Positions 32,992-41,368 of a DNA stretch of 64,000 nt are shown one piece after another. Below the pieces are notes generated by a model. That model worked only from the letters and a program-made list of their open reading frames with translations, did not search any database and was not told where the DNA came from. A program made the translations under genes and the position numbers. How positions within the stretch are numbered: position 1 is the stretch's first letter; each line of letters begins with the position of its first letter. The stretch is from contig NZ_RBKS01000001.1 of NCBI RefSeq assembly GCF_003634555.1, forward strand, positions 3,906,001 to 3,970,000. The letters are read 5' to 3'. The stretch is from Frondihabitans australicus. Lineage in GTDB: Bacteria; Actinomycetota; Actinomycetes; Actinomycetales; Microbacteriaceae.

Positions 32992-34043
32992 GAGAGGCTC
33001 CCTAGCGAAGCCGAGACCGCGTTCGCGAAGGCGTACCCGTTCGAGGCGTCCCAGTTGATCGACCAGTCCATGGCGCCGCGGATGTCGGGCGCCATGGTCG
33101 AGGGCGTGAACGTGCCGCAGGCGGTTCCGCTCGCCAGGCAGGTCAGGGCGGAGGTCACGGTGGACGGGTCGACGTACCCGGATCCTGCGGCGCTGGAGGA
33201 CGCGGGGAGCCCGAGCCCGATCTGGCTGCCGGAGAGACCCGCCTGGAGCGCGGTGCAGGCGAGAGTCGTGATGAAGTCGACCGAGCCCTCGCTGTAGACG
33301 CCGCCGTCGCAGCCGTTCATCGAGCCCGAGTTGTAGTACTGCGTGTTCATGATCGTGAGCACGTCTTTGATGTCGAGCGCGAGCGCGAGGTAGTCCGACG
33401 ACGCCGAGAGCACGTCGATGGTCTGCGGGGCGAGGGTGATGATCGCTCCGGGGTCCGCCGCCGCGATCGAGTGCAGGGCCTGCGACATGTAGGTCGGGTT
33501 GACGCCGTTCTCGAGGTCGATGTCGACGCCGTCGAAGCCGTACTGACCGATCAGCGACTCGACGCTCGAGGCGAAGGCGTCGGCGGAGGTGGAGTCGCTC
33601 ACCGAGATCGTGCCGTTCTGGCCGCCGACGGAGAGGATCACCTTCTGTCCGCGCGCGTGCAGCGTGGCGATGTCGGCGGTGAAGTCGGCGTCGGTGTAGC
33701 CGCCGAGGGCCGTCGACAGATCGGGGTCGACCGAGTAGGTCACGGCGCCCGGCGTCGTCGTCGCCGTGGCGAACGCGACCGCGACGAGGTTGTAGGTCGT
33801 CGGGACGTCCGACAGGCGCAGCGGCGTCGCGCCGTTGACGAAGTCCTGCCAGTAGCCGGTGAGCAGGTGCGCCGGCAGCTCGGAGGCGGGGCCGGTCGCG
33901 GCCGCGGAGGTGGAGGCGGTGGCGGGCGCTGCGGCGGCGGAGGGCGCTGCGGTCGCGGCCTGCGCGACCGACGGCCCGGCGAGACCGCCGACGATCAGGG
34001 TGCCCGCCGCGGCTGCGGCGAGGGCGAACGAACGGATTCTCAT
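32988..34043 (-). CDS. Secreted GH18 chitinase (first gene of pair)
   Basis: A 351-residue secreted chitinase with a signal peptide (about residues 1-29, ending SVAQA) and a short Ala/Ser/Thr linker before the catalytic domain (LLTGYWQDFVNGA). The SxGG motif is VILSVGG and the full catalytic motif is FDGVDIDLENG (DxxDxDxE intact). It hydrolyses beta-1,4 bonds of chitin. An AAGGAG Shine-Dalgarno precedes the ATG. It is translationally coupled to a second GH18 gene with a different active-site branch, suggesting complementary activities on chitin. An AGTTTGT/ACAAACT inverted repeat lies upstream. Confidence 0.88.
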   Translation of the reverse strand: MRIRSFALAAAAAGTLIVGGLAGPSVAQAATAAPSAAAAPATASTSAAATGPASELPAHLLTGYWQDFVNGATPLRLSDVPTTYNLVAVAFATATTTPGAVTYSVDPDLSTALGGYTDADFTADIATLHARGQKVILSVGGQNGTISVSDSTSADAFASSVESLIGQYGFDGVDIDLENGVNPTYMSQALHSIAAADPGAIITLAPQTIDVLSASSDYLALALDIKDVLTIMNTQYYNSGSMNGCDGGVYSEGSVDFITTLACTALQAGLSGSQIGLGLPASSSAAGSGYVDPSTVTSALTCLASGTACGTFTPSTMAPDIRGAMDWSINWDASNGYAFANAVSASLGSLS

Positions 34044-34061
34044 GCGTGGACTCCTTCGACC

Positions 34062-34086
34062 AGTTTGTTAGTGATCTTTACAAACT
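34062..34086. promoter_or_regulatory. Inverted repeat upstream of the chitinase operon
   Basis: AGTTTGT (34062-34068) and ACAAACT (34080-34086) form perfect 7-base arms 11 bases apart, 19 bases before the first GH18 start codon. This is an AT-rich patch and a plausible repressor site overlapping the promoter. It does not match the DasR consensus. Confidence 0.5.
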
Positions 34087-34220
34087 CTGTGTCAGAAGCC
34101 TAGGCGCGGCCGGCGAGGCTCGACAAGGCGGCCAAAAGGGGGACGCGCGCAGGATCGCGCCAAGAGTGCAGACGTCGGAAGACCCCGCGACCGGCGGGGC
34201 GGCGGTGACACCTGGTCGGC

Positions 34221-35225
34221 TCAGCCGCCGATCGTCGACTCGCGGATCACGAGCGTCGGCTCGATCACGCTCGACGACACCGGCGACCCCGCGATGAGGT
34301 CGAGCAATACCCGCCCCGCATGGCGCCCGACCTCGTCGAGCCGCAGGTCGACGGTCGTGAGCGGCGGCCTGGAGGCCAGCGCCATGACGTCCCAGTCGTC
34401 GTACCCGGTCACGGCGACGTCGCCGGGCACGGAGCGCCCGAGCTCGCGCAGGCGGTCGCAGACCCCGCGGGCGACCTGGTCGGACCCGCAGGCGATCGCG
34501 TCGAGATCGGGTGTGGTGCGCAGGAGCAGGTCGACGGCCTGCCGCCCCCACCTCTCCGACCACTCCCCGTAGAGCGGGGCCGCGGCCAGTGCGTCGCCGA
34601 GGGCCTCGGCCGCCGCCTCCGCCCGCCGGGTGGCGGCGGCATGCCGCGCGGGGCCGGAGACGAAGGCGACGCGCCGCCGCCCGGTGTCGAGGAGGTGTCG
34701 CGCCAGCACGGTCGCGCCGGCGGCGTCGTCGACCGACACCGACACGTCGTCGGGGTCGGTCGAGGGGGTGAATGCGTAGACGACGGGGATGTCGATGTCG
34801 ATCGGCGGCCGGGCGTCGGACGACCGCCCGGTGACGATGATGCCGTCGACCCGCCTGGCCGACAGTGACCGGAGGTAGTGCTGCTCGCGGACCGCGTCGT
34901 CGCGGGTGTCGCACATGAGCACGGCCATCTGACCGGCGCTCAGGACGTCTTCCGCGCCGAGCATCACCGGGATCGAGAACCGGCCGAACGAGTCGGTCGT
35001 CACCATGCCGACGGTGAAGCTGCGGCCCGACGAGAGGGCGCGCCCGCGCGCGTCCATGACGAACCCGAGCTTCTCGGCGGCGTCGCGCACCCGCAGCCGG
35101 GTCTCGTCGCGGAGCTGGCCCGTGTTGTTCAGCGCCTTGGAGGCGGTGCCGATCGACACTCCGGCGAGCGCGGCCACGTCGGTGATCCGCACCAGGCCGG
35201 GGCGCACGGCGGGCTCAGTCGACAC
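34221..35225 (-). CDS. LacI-family regulator of the arabinan-use operon
   Basis: A 334-residue LacI/GalR repressor. The helix-turn-helix is ITDVAALAGVSIGTASKALN (residues about 14-33) with the hinge helix near ARGRALSSG. The periplasmic-binding-protein-like domain follows (SFTVGMVTTDSFG, VDGIIVTGRS, VAFVSGPARH, AIACGSDQVARGV, VTGYDDWDVMA). The GTG at 35225 has AAAGAAGG upstream. It is divergent from the GH127 gene and its ABC importer genes, so a sugar such as arabinose or arabinobiose is the expected inducer. GAAAACGTATTC in the intergenic region is a candidate operator with the CG centre usual for this family. Confidence 0.88.
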   Translation of the reverse strand: MSTEPAVRPGLVRITDVAALAGVSIGTASKALNNTGQLRDETRLRVRDAAEKLGFVMDARGRALSSGRSFTVGMVTTDSFGRFSIPVMLGAEDVLSAGQMAVLMCDTRDDAVREQHYLRSLSARRVDGIIVTGRSSDARPPIDIDIPVVYAFTPSTDPDDVSVSVDDAAGATVLARHLLDTGRRRVAFVSGPARHAAATRRAEAAAEALGDALAAAPLYGEWSERWGRQAVDLLLRTTPDLDAIACGSDQVARGVCDRLRELGRSVPGDVAVTGYDDWDVMALASRPPLTTVDLRLDEVGRHAGRVLLDLIAGSPVSSSVIEPTLVIRESTIGG

Positions 35226-35335
35226 GGCAACCTTCTTTCCGAGAGAACGGCATCATATGCGCGTTCGTACCCCTAATGGAAATCACAGCAATCACGTGTT
35301 GCGGTTCGTGGAGCACGAGCCTAGGGTGATGAACA

Positions 35336-35347
35336 GAAAACGTATTC
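35336..35347. promoter_or_regulatory. Candidate LacI operator upstream of the GH127 gene
   Basis: GAAAACGTATTC is an imperfect palindrome (GAA-ACGT-TTC) with a central CG, 70 bases before the GH127 start and 111 bases before the divergent LacI start. Weak compared with the other palindromes in the window. Confidence 0.4.
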
Positions 35348-35416
35348 CGATTTTTTCCGGAAAGCCCGGGCCGCAGAGCCGGAACCGGAACGACCCCCTC
35401 ACGCACTGGAGCGCCC

Positions 35417-37393
35417 ATGACCGCAACGTCGCCGTCCGCCGTCCCGACCCTCGGGGCCCCGAGAAGGGCTCAGCCCGTCGTCCCGTCCGAGAGCGCGACG
35501 ACCACCTTCGGCCCCCTCGAGGCCGGTGCCGCCCACATCGCCGGCGGCTTCTGGTCGCTCCGGCAGGAGCGCAACGGCGAAGCCGCAGTCCGTGAGGCCT
35601 ATGACCTGCTCGAGAAGGCCGGCAACTTCGACAACCTCCGCATCGCCGCCGGCACGAAGGAGGGGAAGGCGCGGGGCCCGATCTTCATGGACTCCGACGT
35701 CTACAAGTGGCTCGAGGCGGCGGCCTTCGAGTACGGCCGCAAGCCCAGCGACGACCTGCTCGAGATGCAGCGCGAGGTGACCGCTCTCGTCGCCAGCGCT
35801 CAGGCCGACGACGGCTACCTCGACTCGGTGCAGCAGATCGAGGGCGGCCGCGAGGGCCGCTACACGAACCTGCCCTGGAGCCACGAGATGTACTGCGCCG
35901 GCCACCTCTTCCAGGCGGCGGTGGCGCAGCTCCGGGCGACCGGCGACACCGGCCTCCTCGACGTCGCCATCAGGCTCGCCGACCACCTCGATGCCACCTT
36001 CGGCCCCGGCAAGCGCCAGGACATCGACGGCCACCCGGTGGTCGAGATGGGCCTCGTCGAGCTCTACCGCGCGACCGGCGAGCGTCGCTACCTCGACCTC
36101 GCCGCTCACTTCGTCGATGCCCGCGGCCGCGGCTACACCAAGAGCCAGGGTAAGGAGGAGACCTACTTCTCCGACCGAGTGCCCGTCCGCGAGCAGACCA
36201 CGGTCGAGGGCCACGCCGTCCGCGCGGTGTACCTGGGCGCAGGAGCTGCGGACGTCGCCCTCGAACTGAACGACGCCGCGCTCCTGGAAGCCCTCGAGAC
36301 CCAGTTCGCCAGCATGATGGCCTCGAAGGCCTTCATCACCGGAGGCCTCGGCCAGCGCTGGGACTGGGAGGCGTTCGGCGACCCGTACGAGCTGCCCACC
36401 GACCGCGGGTACGCCGAGTCGTGCGCGGCGATCGGCGGTGTGCAGTGGGCGTGGCGCCTGCTCCTGGCGACCGGGAAGCCGGTCTACGCCGACGCGATCG
36501 AGCGGTTCCTCTACAACGCGTTCCTGCCCGGCGTGTCTCTGAGCGGCACCGAGTACTTCTACGTGAACCCGCTGCAGATGCGCGCCGACGCCCACGCCGA
36601 CGAGAACCGCTCGCCGGCCCACGGCCGCCGCGGCTGGTTCGACTGCGCCTGCTGCCCGCCGAACATCATGCGCACGTTCGCGAGCCTCGACGCCTACCTC
36701 GCGACCTCGACCGCCGACGGGCTGCAGCTTCACCAGTTCGCCACCGGCTCGTTCGAGAGCGAGAAGGGCTCCGTGAGTGTCACGACCCGCTACCCGTGGG
36801 AGGGCTCGATCGGCATCGAGGTCACCGAGTCGACCGGCGAGTGGACGCTCAGCGTCCGCGTGCCGATCTGGTCGGACCACTCGACGCTCACCGTCAACGG
36901 CGAGGTTGTCGACGTGACGCCCGGCGAGTACGCCCGCCTCACCCGCGACTGGAAGGTCGGCGACACCGTCGTCCTCGAGCTCGACATGACCGTGCACCTC
37001 TACGCCGCCGACGCCCGCATCGACGCCAGCCGCGGCCAGGTCGCCGTCGAACGCGGACCCCTCGTCTACGCGCTCGAGCACGTTGACCAGGAGGCCCCCG
37101 AGGTCGACGACGTGCTGTTCGGCCTCGACGAGGAGATCGGCGTCGTCGAGCGCCCTGAGCTCCTCGACGGCATCGTCACGCTCGAGCTCCACGGCGAGAC
37201 GCCGTCGACCCACACGGCGACGGCCTGGCCGTACCAGCGGGTCGACTCTGCGGCGTCGGGCGTCGGCTACCCGGGGGCGAATCACGACGCAGAGCCTCAG
37301 GATCCTGCGCCCGTCACCCTGACCGCCATCCCCTACTACGCCTGGGCCAACCGCGAGATCGGCCCGATGCGCGTCTGGATCCCGACGAACTAA
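35417..37393 (+). CDS. GH127 beta-L-arabinofuranosidase
   Basis: A 658-residue cytosolic glycoside hydrolase of family 127 (HypBA1-like), which releases L-arabinose from beta-arabinofuranosides such as those on plant hydroxyproline-rich glycoproteins. The zinc/catalytic residues are visible: Glu334 and Cys336 in YAESCAAIG, and Cys412-Cys413 in DCACCPPN; spacing matches HypBA1 (Glu338, Cys340, Cys417, Cys418). The N-terminal helical barrel is followed by C-terminal beta domains from about residue 450. No signal peptide is seen, so the substrate must be imported, fitting the ABC importer genes that start 12 bases downstream. Confidence 0.88.
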   Translation: MTATSPSAVPTLGAPRRAQPVVPSESATTTFGPLEAGAAHIAGGFWSLRQERNGEAAVREAYDLLEKAGNFDNLRIAAGTKEGKARGPIFMDSDVYKWLEAAAFEYGRKPSDDLLEMQREVTALVASAQADDGYLDSVQQIEGGREGRYTNLPWSHEMYCAGHLFQAAVAQLRATGDTGLLDVAIRLADHLDATFGPGKRQDIDGHPVVEMGLVELYRATGERRYLDLAAHFVDARGRGYTKSQGKEETYFSDRVPVREQTTVEGHAVRAVYLGAGAADVALELNDAALLEALETQFASMMASKAFITGGLGQRWDWEAFGDPYELPTDRGYAESCAAIGGVQWAWRLLLATGKPVYADAIERFLYNAFLPGVSLSGTEYFYVNPLQMRADAHADENRSPAHGRRGWFDCACCPPNIMRTFASLDAYLATSTADGLQLHQFATGSFESEKGSVSVTTRYPWEGSIGIEVTESTGEWTLSVRVPIWSDHSTLTVNGEVVDVTPGEYARLTRDWKVGDTVVLELDMTVHLYAADARIDASRGQVAVERGPLVYALEHVDQEAPEVDDVLFGLDEEIGVVERPELLDGIVTLELHGETPSTHTATAWPYQRVDSAASGVGYPGANHDAEPQDPAPVTLTAIPYYAWANREIGPMRVWIPTN

Positions 37394-37404
37394 GGAGTTC
37401 CGTC

Positions 37405-38709
37405 ATGGACAGGAGGACCTTCCTCGCGGGAGGTCTGCTCGGAGCAGCGACGCTCGCCCTCGCCGGGTGCGCCGGTGCGCTCCCGCAGATCGACTCGGCC
37501 TCGAGCGCGTTCGAGAAGAAGGCGACCGGCACGGTCAACGTCTGGTGCCGCGCGGCGACCCAGACGGGGCTCGCGTCGCTCGTGACGTCGTTCAACAAAA
37601 GCCACTCCGACCTGAAGGTCAACCTGACGCCGATCCCCGACGCCCAGTACGTCACGAAGCTGGCCACCGCGATCCGCGGTGGCCAGCCACCGGACGTCGT
37701 CGACATGGACGACATCAACTCGGTGCTCTTCGCCTACCGCGACGTCTTCGCCGACCTCACGCACGTCGTCCAGGGGCTCGACTACTACAAGGACCTCTCG
37801 ACCGGTCACCTCGACCTGGTGAAGCAGCGCGGCAAGATCTGGGGCATCCCGTACCTTGCCGACAACTCGATGCTGTACTACAACACCGACATCCTGAAGA
37901 AGGCCGACGTCGACCCCGCGTCGCTGACGAAGGGCTTCGACTCGCTGATGGCGGCGGCGAAGAAGATCAAGAAGCTCGGCGGCGACGTCCAGCCGTGGAG
38001 CCTTACCGGGGCCGCGGCCGGCATCCTCGGCTTCACCGTGCAGCCCAACATCTGGGCCACGGGCACCGACATGCAGATCGGCACGCTCGGCAAGCAGACC
38101 GGGCACATCGTCGGCAACGACGCCCTGCAGCGGACCCTCGAGTTCTACCGGCAGCTCTGGCAGGACAAACTCGTCTCGTCGGGCGCCTACGCCGACCAGG
38201 GCACGACCTGGGGAGCCGACTTCCGCGCCGGCACCGTCGGCATGATCCCGATCTCGTGGGGCTCGGTCTACACGGCCGACCCGGCGCAGCTGGCGAAGTT
38301 CGACGCCGTACTGCTCTCCGGCCCCGACGGCGGCTCGGCGTTCTTCGACGGCGGCGACAACATGTGCATCCCGAACGGCGCCGCGAACCCCGGCGGCGGG
38401 TGGGAGTTCATGAAGTACGCCACGTCGCTCTCGACGCAGGCGGCCCTGCCGGCAGGCGGCTACTTCCCGACCCGGTCGGACGTCTTGACGCCGAGCTACG
38501 AGAAGAAGTACCCGCTCTCGATCCTGCCGCTGAAGAACCTCGACAAGGGGTACGCGCCGCAGACGCTCGCGTACAACCTGCTCTACAACCAGACGGCCAG
38601 CCCCTTCCTCGCGATGTTCCGCGAGGCGGTCTTCACCGGCACCGTCAGCGGCGCCCTGAAGACAGGGCAGTCGACCTGGGACCGCATCCTCGAACAGTCG
38701 CAGGCCTGA
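37405..38709 (+). CDS. ABC transporter sugar-binding lipoprotein
   Basis: A 434-residue extracellular solute-binding protein of the MalE-like cluster. The lipobox LAGC (lipidated Cys22) follows a hydrophobic signal with an RR start (MDRRTFLAGG), so it may use Tat or Sec. VNVWCRAATQ and PDVVDMDDINSV are typical of this fold. An AAGGAG Shine-Dalgarno lies 7 bases before the ATG. It follows the GH127 gene by 12 bases and precedes two permease genes, so an arabino-oligosaccharide is the likely ligand. Confidence 0.88.
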   Translation: MDRRTFLAGGLLGAATLALAGCAGALPQIDSASSAFEKKATGTVNVWCRAATQTGLASLVTSFNKSHSDLKVNLTPIPDAQYVTKLATAIRGGQPPDVVDMDDINSVLFAYRDVFADLTHVVQGLDYYKDLSTGHLDLVKQRGKIWGIPYLADNSMLYYNTDILKKADVDPASLTKGFDSLMAAAKKIKKLGGDVQPWSLTGAAAGILGFTVQPNIWATGTDMQIGTLGKQTGHIVGNDALQRTLEFYRQLWQDKLVSSGAYADQGTTWGADFRAGTVGMIPISWGSVYTADPAQLAKFDAVLLSGPDGGSAFFDGGDNMCIPNGAANPGGGWEFMKYATSLSTQAALPAGGYFPTRSDVLTPSYEKKYPLSILPLKNLDKGYAPQTLAYNLLYNQTASPFLAMFREAVFTGTVSGALKTGQSTWDRILEQSQA

Positions 38710-38744
38710 CCGGTGACTCGCACGAGCGCAAGGAGGCGCAGCTG

Positions 38745-39698
38745 ATGTCCACGACCACCGTCAAGGCCCCCGCGGGGCAGGTGGGAGCCCGCGGCTCCAC
38801 CAGGCCGCGCGCCTCGCTCACGCACCCGCCGAAGGTCGGCTTCGCCCTCGTCTCGCCGGCGCTCGCGTTCGTGCTCGTGTTCGTGGTGGCGCCGCTGATC
38901 CTGGCGGTGTACATCTCGCTGACGAACTGGCCGCTGATCGGCGGGTACCACTTCGTCGGGCTGCTGAACTACCTCAACCTGTTCCAGGATCCGACGTTCG
39001 TCCAGTCGATCCTCTACACGCTGCTCTACACGGTGATCGTGACCGTGCCGATCCTGGCGCTCGGGTACTTCCTCGCGGTCGTGGTGAGGTCGAGGCGGCG
39101 GGGGGCGACGCTCCTGCGCACCATCTTCTTCCTGCCCTACGTGGTCGGCCTCTCGACCCTCAGCTTCATGCTCGTGCTCGAGGCCCAGCCGAACTCCGGT
39201 CTCGTGAACGTGCTGCTGAAGCTCCTGCACATCACCGACGGCTCGACCGCGTGGCTGGTCAATGGGCCCCTCGCGACCGGGCTGATCATCGTCTTCGTCG
39301 TGTGGGCCGTGTCGGGGCTCACGATGGTGCTTGTCATGAGCGCGATGCAGGGCATCCCCGACGAGATCTACGAGGCCGCGTCGCTCGAGGGAGCCACCTG
39401 GTGGCAGCAGGAGCGCCTCATCACCATGCCGATCATCCGCAACACGATCGCGCTCAGCGTGATCATCTCGGTGACGGGATCGCTGCTCGCGTTCACGCAG
39501 TTCTACATCCTCACCCAGGGCGGCCCGGGCACCGAGACGCAGACGATCGTCGGCTACATCTACAACCGCGCGTTCGTGCAGCTGCAGCTGGGCGCCGCGA
39601 CGGCCGAGGCGTTCGCGCTCATCGTGCTGATCGCCCTCATCACGGCGTTCCAGTTCTGGGCGCTCCGCGATCGCGACGGACGGGAGGCCCGCGCATGA
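38745..39698 (+). CDS. ABC transporter permease (MalF type)
   Basis: A 317-residue membrane protein with six predicted helices, the first at VGFALVSPALAFVLVFVVAP. The EAA motif is YEAASLEGATWWQQERLITM, the loop that contacts the ATPase. An AAGGAGG Shine-Dalgarno supports the ATG at 38745. It works with the solute-binding lipoprotein before it and the MalG-type permease after it, whose start overlaps its stop. Confidence 0.9.
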   Translation: MSTTTVKAPAGQVGARGSTRPRASLTHPPKVGFALVSPALAFVLVFVVAPLILAVYISLTNWPLIGGYHFVGLLNYLNLFQDPTFVQSILYTLLYTVIVTVPILALGYFLAVVVRSRRRGATLLRTIFFLPYVVGLSTLSFMLVLEAQPNSGLVNVLLKLLHITDGSTAWLVNGPLATGLIIVFVVWAVSGLTMVLVMSAMQGIPDEIYEAASLEGATWWQQERLITMPIIRNTIALSVIISVTGSLLAFTQFYILTQGGPGTETQTIVGYIYNRAFVQLQLGAATAEAFALIVLIALITAFQFWALRDRDGREARA

Positions 39699-40639
39699 GC
39701 ACCGCCACCGCGCGGCAGACGTCGGGTGCCTCCGGCGCCTCGGTCGCAGGATCCCGCGACACCCGCACGCTGAAGCACCACCAGGGCAGCGTGAACCACC
39801 CCCGCGACACGCGAGTGAAGCGCACCCTCTACGTGATCGCCGGCGTCGGGAGCGCCCTGATCTTCGGGGTGCCGCTGTTCATCGCGATCCTGCGCGCCTT
39901 CCAGCCCAACGCCACGATCGTGGCCTCACCCACGTGGTCGTCGTTCTGGCACTTCGGCTGGCAGAACTTCGAGGCGATCTTCAGCCCGCAACAGCACCTG
40001 CTCACCGGGCTCGTGAACAGCCTCATCGTGGCGATCTCGACCGCGGTGATCACGGCCGTGGTGGCCACCATGGCCGGGTACGGGCTGTCGAAGTTCCGGT
40101 TCAGAGGGTCGCGGTTCTTCTTCGGGCTGATCCTCTTGACGATGATGGTGCCGTTCCAGGCGATCCTCACGCCGCTGTACCTGCAGCTGAACGCCATGCA
40201 CCTCACCGACTCGCTGATCGGGCTGATCCTCTTCTACGTCACGGTGAACCTGCCGTTCGGCACGTTCGTCATGCGGAACGCGTTCGACGCGATCCCCGAC
40301 GAGCTCGAGGACTCGGCGCTGGTCGACGGGGCGTCGCGCACCCGGGTCCTGCTGTCGGTGCTGCGGCCGATGCTCATGCCGGGCGCCGCGACGGCCGCGC
40401 TGTACGCGTTCCTGGCCGCGTGGACGGAGTTCCTCGGGGCCCTGACCTTCCTCACCAAGGAGTCGCTCTACACGCTGCCGGTCGCGCTGCTGAACCTGCA
40501 GGTCGGAGCGTTCGGCCAGGTCAACTACGGCACGCTCGTCGCCGGCTCGGTCGTCGCGATGATCCCGTGCATCGCGCTCTACGTCGGCCTGCAGCGGTTC
40601 TACGTGGCGGGGCTCTCGTCGGGTGCCCTCAAGGGCTGA
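39695..40639 (+). CDS. ABC transporter permease (MalG type)
   Basis: A 314-residue membrane protein with six predicted helices after a hydrophilic N-terminal tail of about 40 residues. The EAA motif is present in diverged form (ELEDSALVDGASRTRVLLSV). It is translationally coupled to the preceding permease (ATGA overlap). The operon ends here without an ATPase gene, so a shared MsiK-like ATPase elsewhere in the genome is expected. A strong terminator lies 24 bases downstream. Confidence 0.9.
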   Translation: MSTATARQTSGASGASVAGSRDTRTLKHHQGSVNHPRDTRVKRTLYVIAGVGSALIFGVPLFIAILRAFQPNATIVASPTWSSFWHFGWQNFEAIFSPQQHLLTGLVNSLIVAISTAVITAVVATMAGYGLSKFRFRGSRFFFGLILLTMMVPFQAILTPLYLQLNAMHLTDSLIGLILFYVTVNLPFGTFVMRNAFDAIPDELEDSALVDGASRTRVLLSVLRPMLMPGAATAALYAFLAAWTEFLGALTFLTKESLYTLPVALLNLQVGAFGQVNYGTLVAGSVVAMIPCIALYVGLQRFYVAGLSSGALKG

Positions 40640-40662
40640 CCCCCGAAAGGCTGACCCCTGGG

Positions 40663-40722
40663 CCTCCCAAAAACGACTCCCCCAGACGTGAATCCACGTC
40701 TGCGGAGTCGTTTTTGGGAGGG
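40663..40722. terminator. Terminator after the arabinan ABC operon
   Basis: CCTCCCAAAAACGACTCC (40663-40680) pairs with GGAGTCGTTTTTGGGAGG (40705-40722), and an inner CAGACGTG/CACGTCTG stem caps it. The right arm contains five T residues. This is the third long palindrome of this type in the window with its own sequence. Confidence 0.8.
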
Positions 40723-40795
40723 GCATCGTTGCGGGATCGTGAGGTGCGCTCGACTGACGCCGTGACACGATCGACCCACGAAGCCCGGGGGAGGG

Positions 40796-41359
40796 ATGGC
40801 GCTCGCCGGTGTCGGCATCGCCGCGGCGGCGATCATCGCGGTGGTCGTCGTGTCAGCGCATGCGACACCCGAGTTCGACGCGTGCCCGGCCGTCGGCTAC
40901 GTCACCACGGTCGACGTGCGGATCGCGGGCGACGCCGCCGACGTGCACGACGTGCGACTCTGCACCACCGGTGGTTGTTCGGCGCCTGCCGCAGAGGCCG
41001 CGTGGGCAACTCCGGAAACGGGTGCGAGCGCGCCGGCGACCACTCCCGCCGACGACGGCTCGACGTCCTCGATTCCGGAGAAACCGACCGGGCCTGAGCT
41101 CCCCGCGCCCGTGCCGCCCACCGGTGCGGCTCGGGTCGAGGCGCCGAGCCTCGCGTTCGTGAACACCGAGATCCCGCGTACCTGGGAGTTCGAGTTGCCG
41201 ACGGGGAATCCGCGTCGGGTGAGTGCGGCGGCCTACGGCGCAGACGGTCGCGCGCTGGCCGGCCGGGTGTTCGACCTCCGTTGGCACAGGAACTCGCCCG
41301 GCGACCGCTGTGACCTGTCGGAGTCGACGGGTGCGGTCACGCTGCACGTCGGCTCCTGA
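40796..41359 (+). CDS. Hypothetical membrane-anchored or secreted protein
   Basis: A 187-residue protein that I do not recognise. It begins with a hydrophobic segment (AGVGIAAAAIIAVVVVSAHA), probably an uncleaved anchor or signal. The rest is extracytoplasmic, with four Cys residues (DACP, RLCTTGGC, GDRCDL) that could form disulfides and a Pro/Ser/Thr-rich middle. The ATG follows GGGGGAGG with almost no spacing, so the true start may differ. The stop is nine bases from the convergent MFS gene end. Function unknown. Confidence 0.6.
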   Translation: MALAGVGIAAAAIIAVVVVSAHATPEFDACPAVGYVTTVDVRIAGDAADVHDVRLCTTGGCSAPAAEAAWATPETGASAPATTPADDGSTSSIPEKPTGPELPAPVPPTGAARVEAPSLAFVNTEIPRTWEFELPTGNPRRVSAAAYGADGRALAGRVFDLRWHRNSPGDRCDLSESTGAVTLHVGS

Positions 41360-41368
41360 GGCGGGGAG

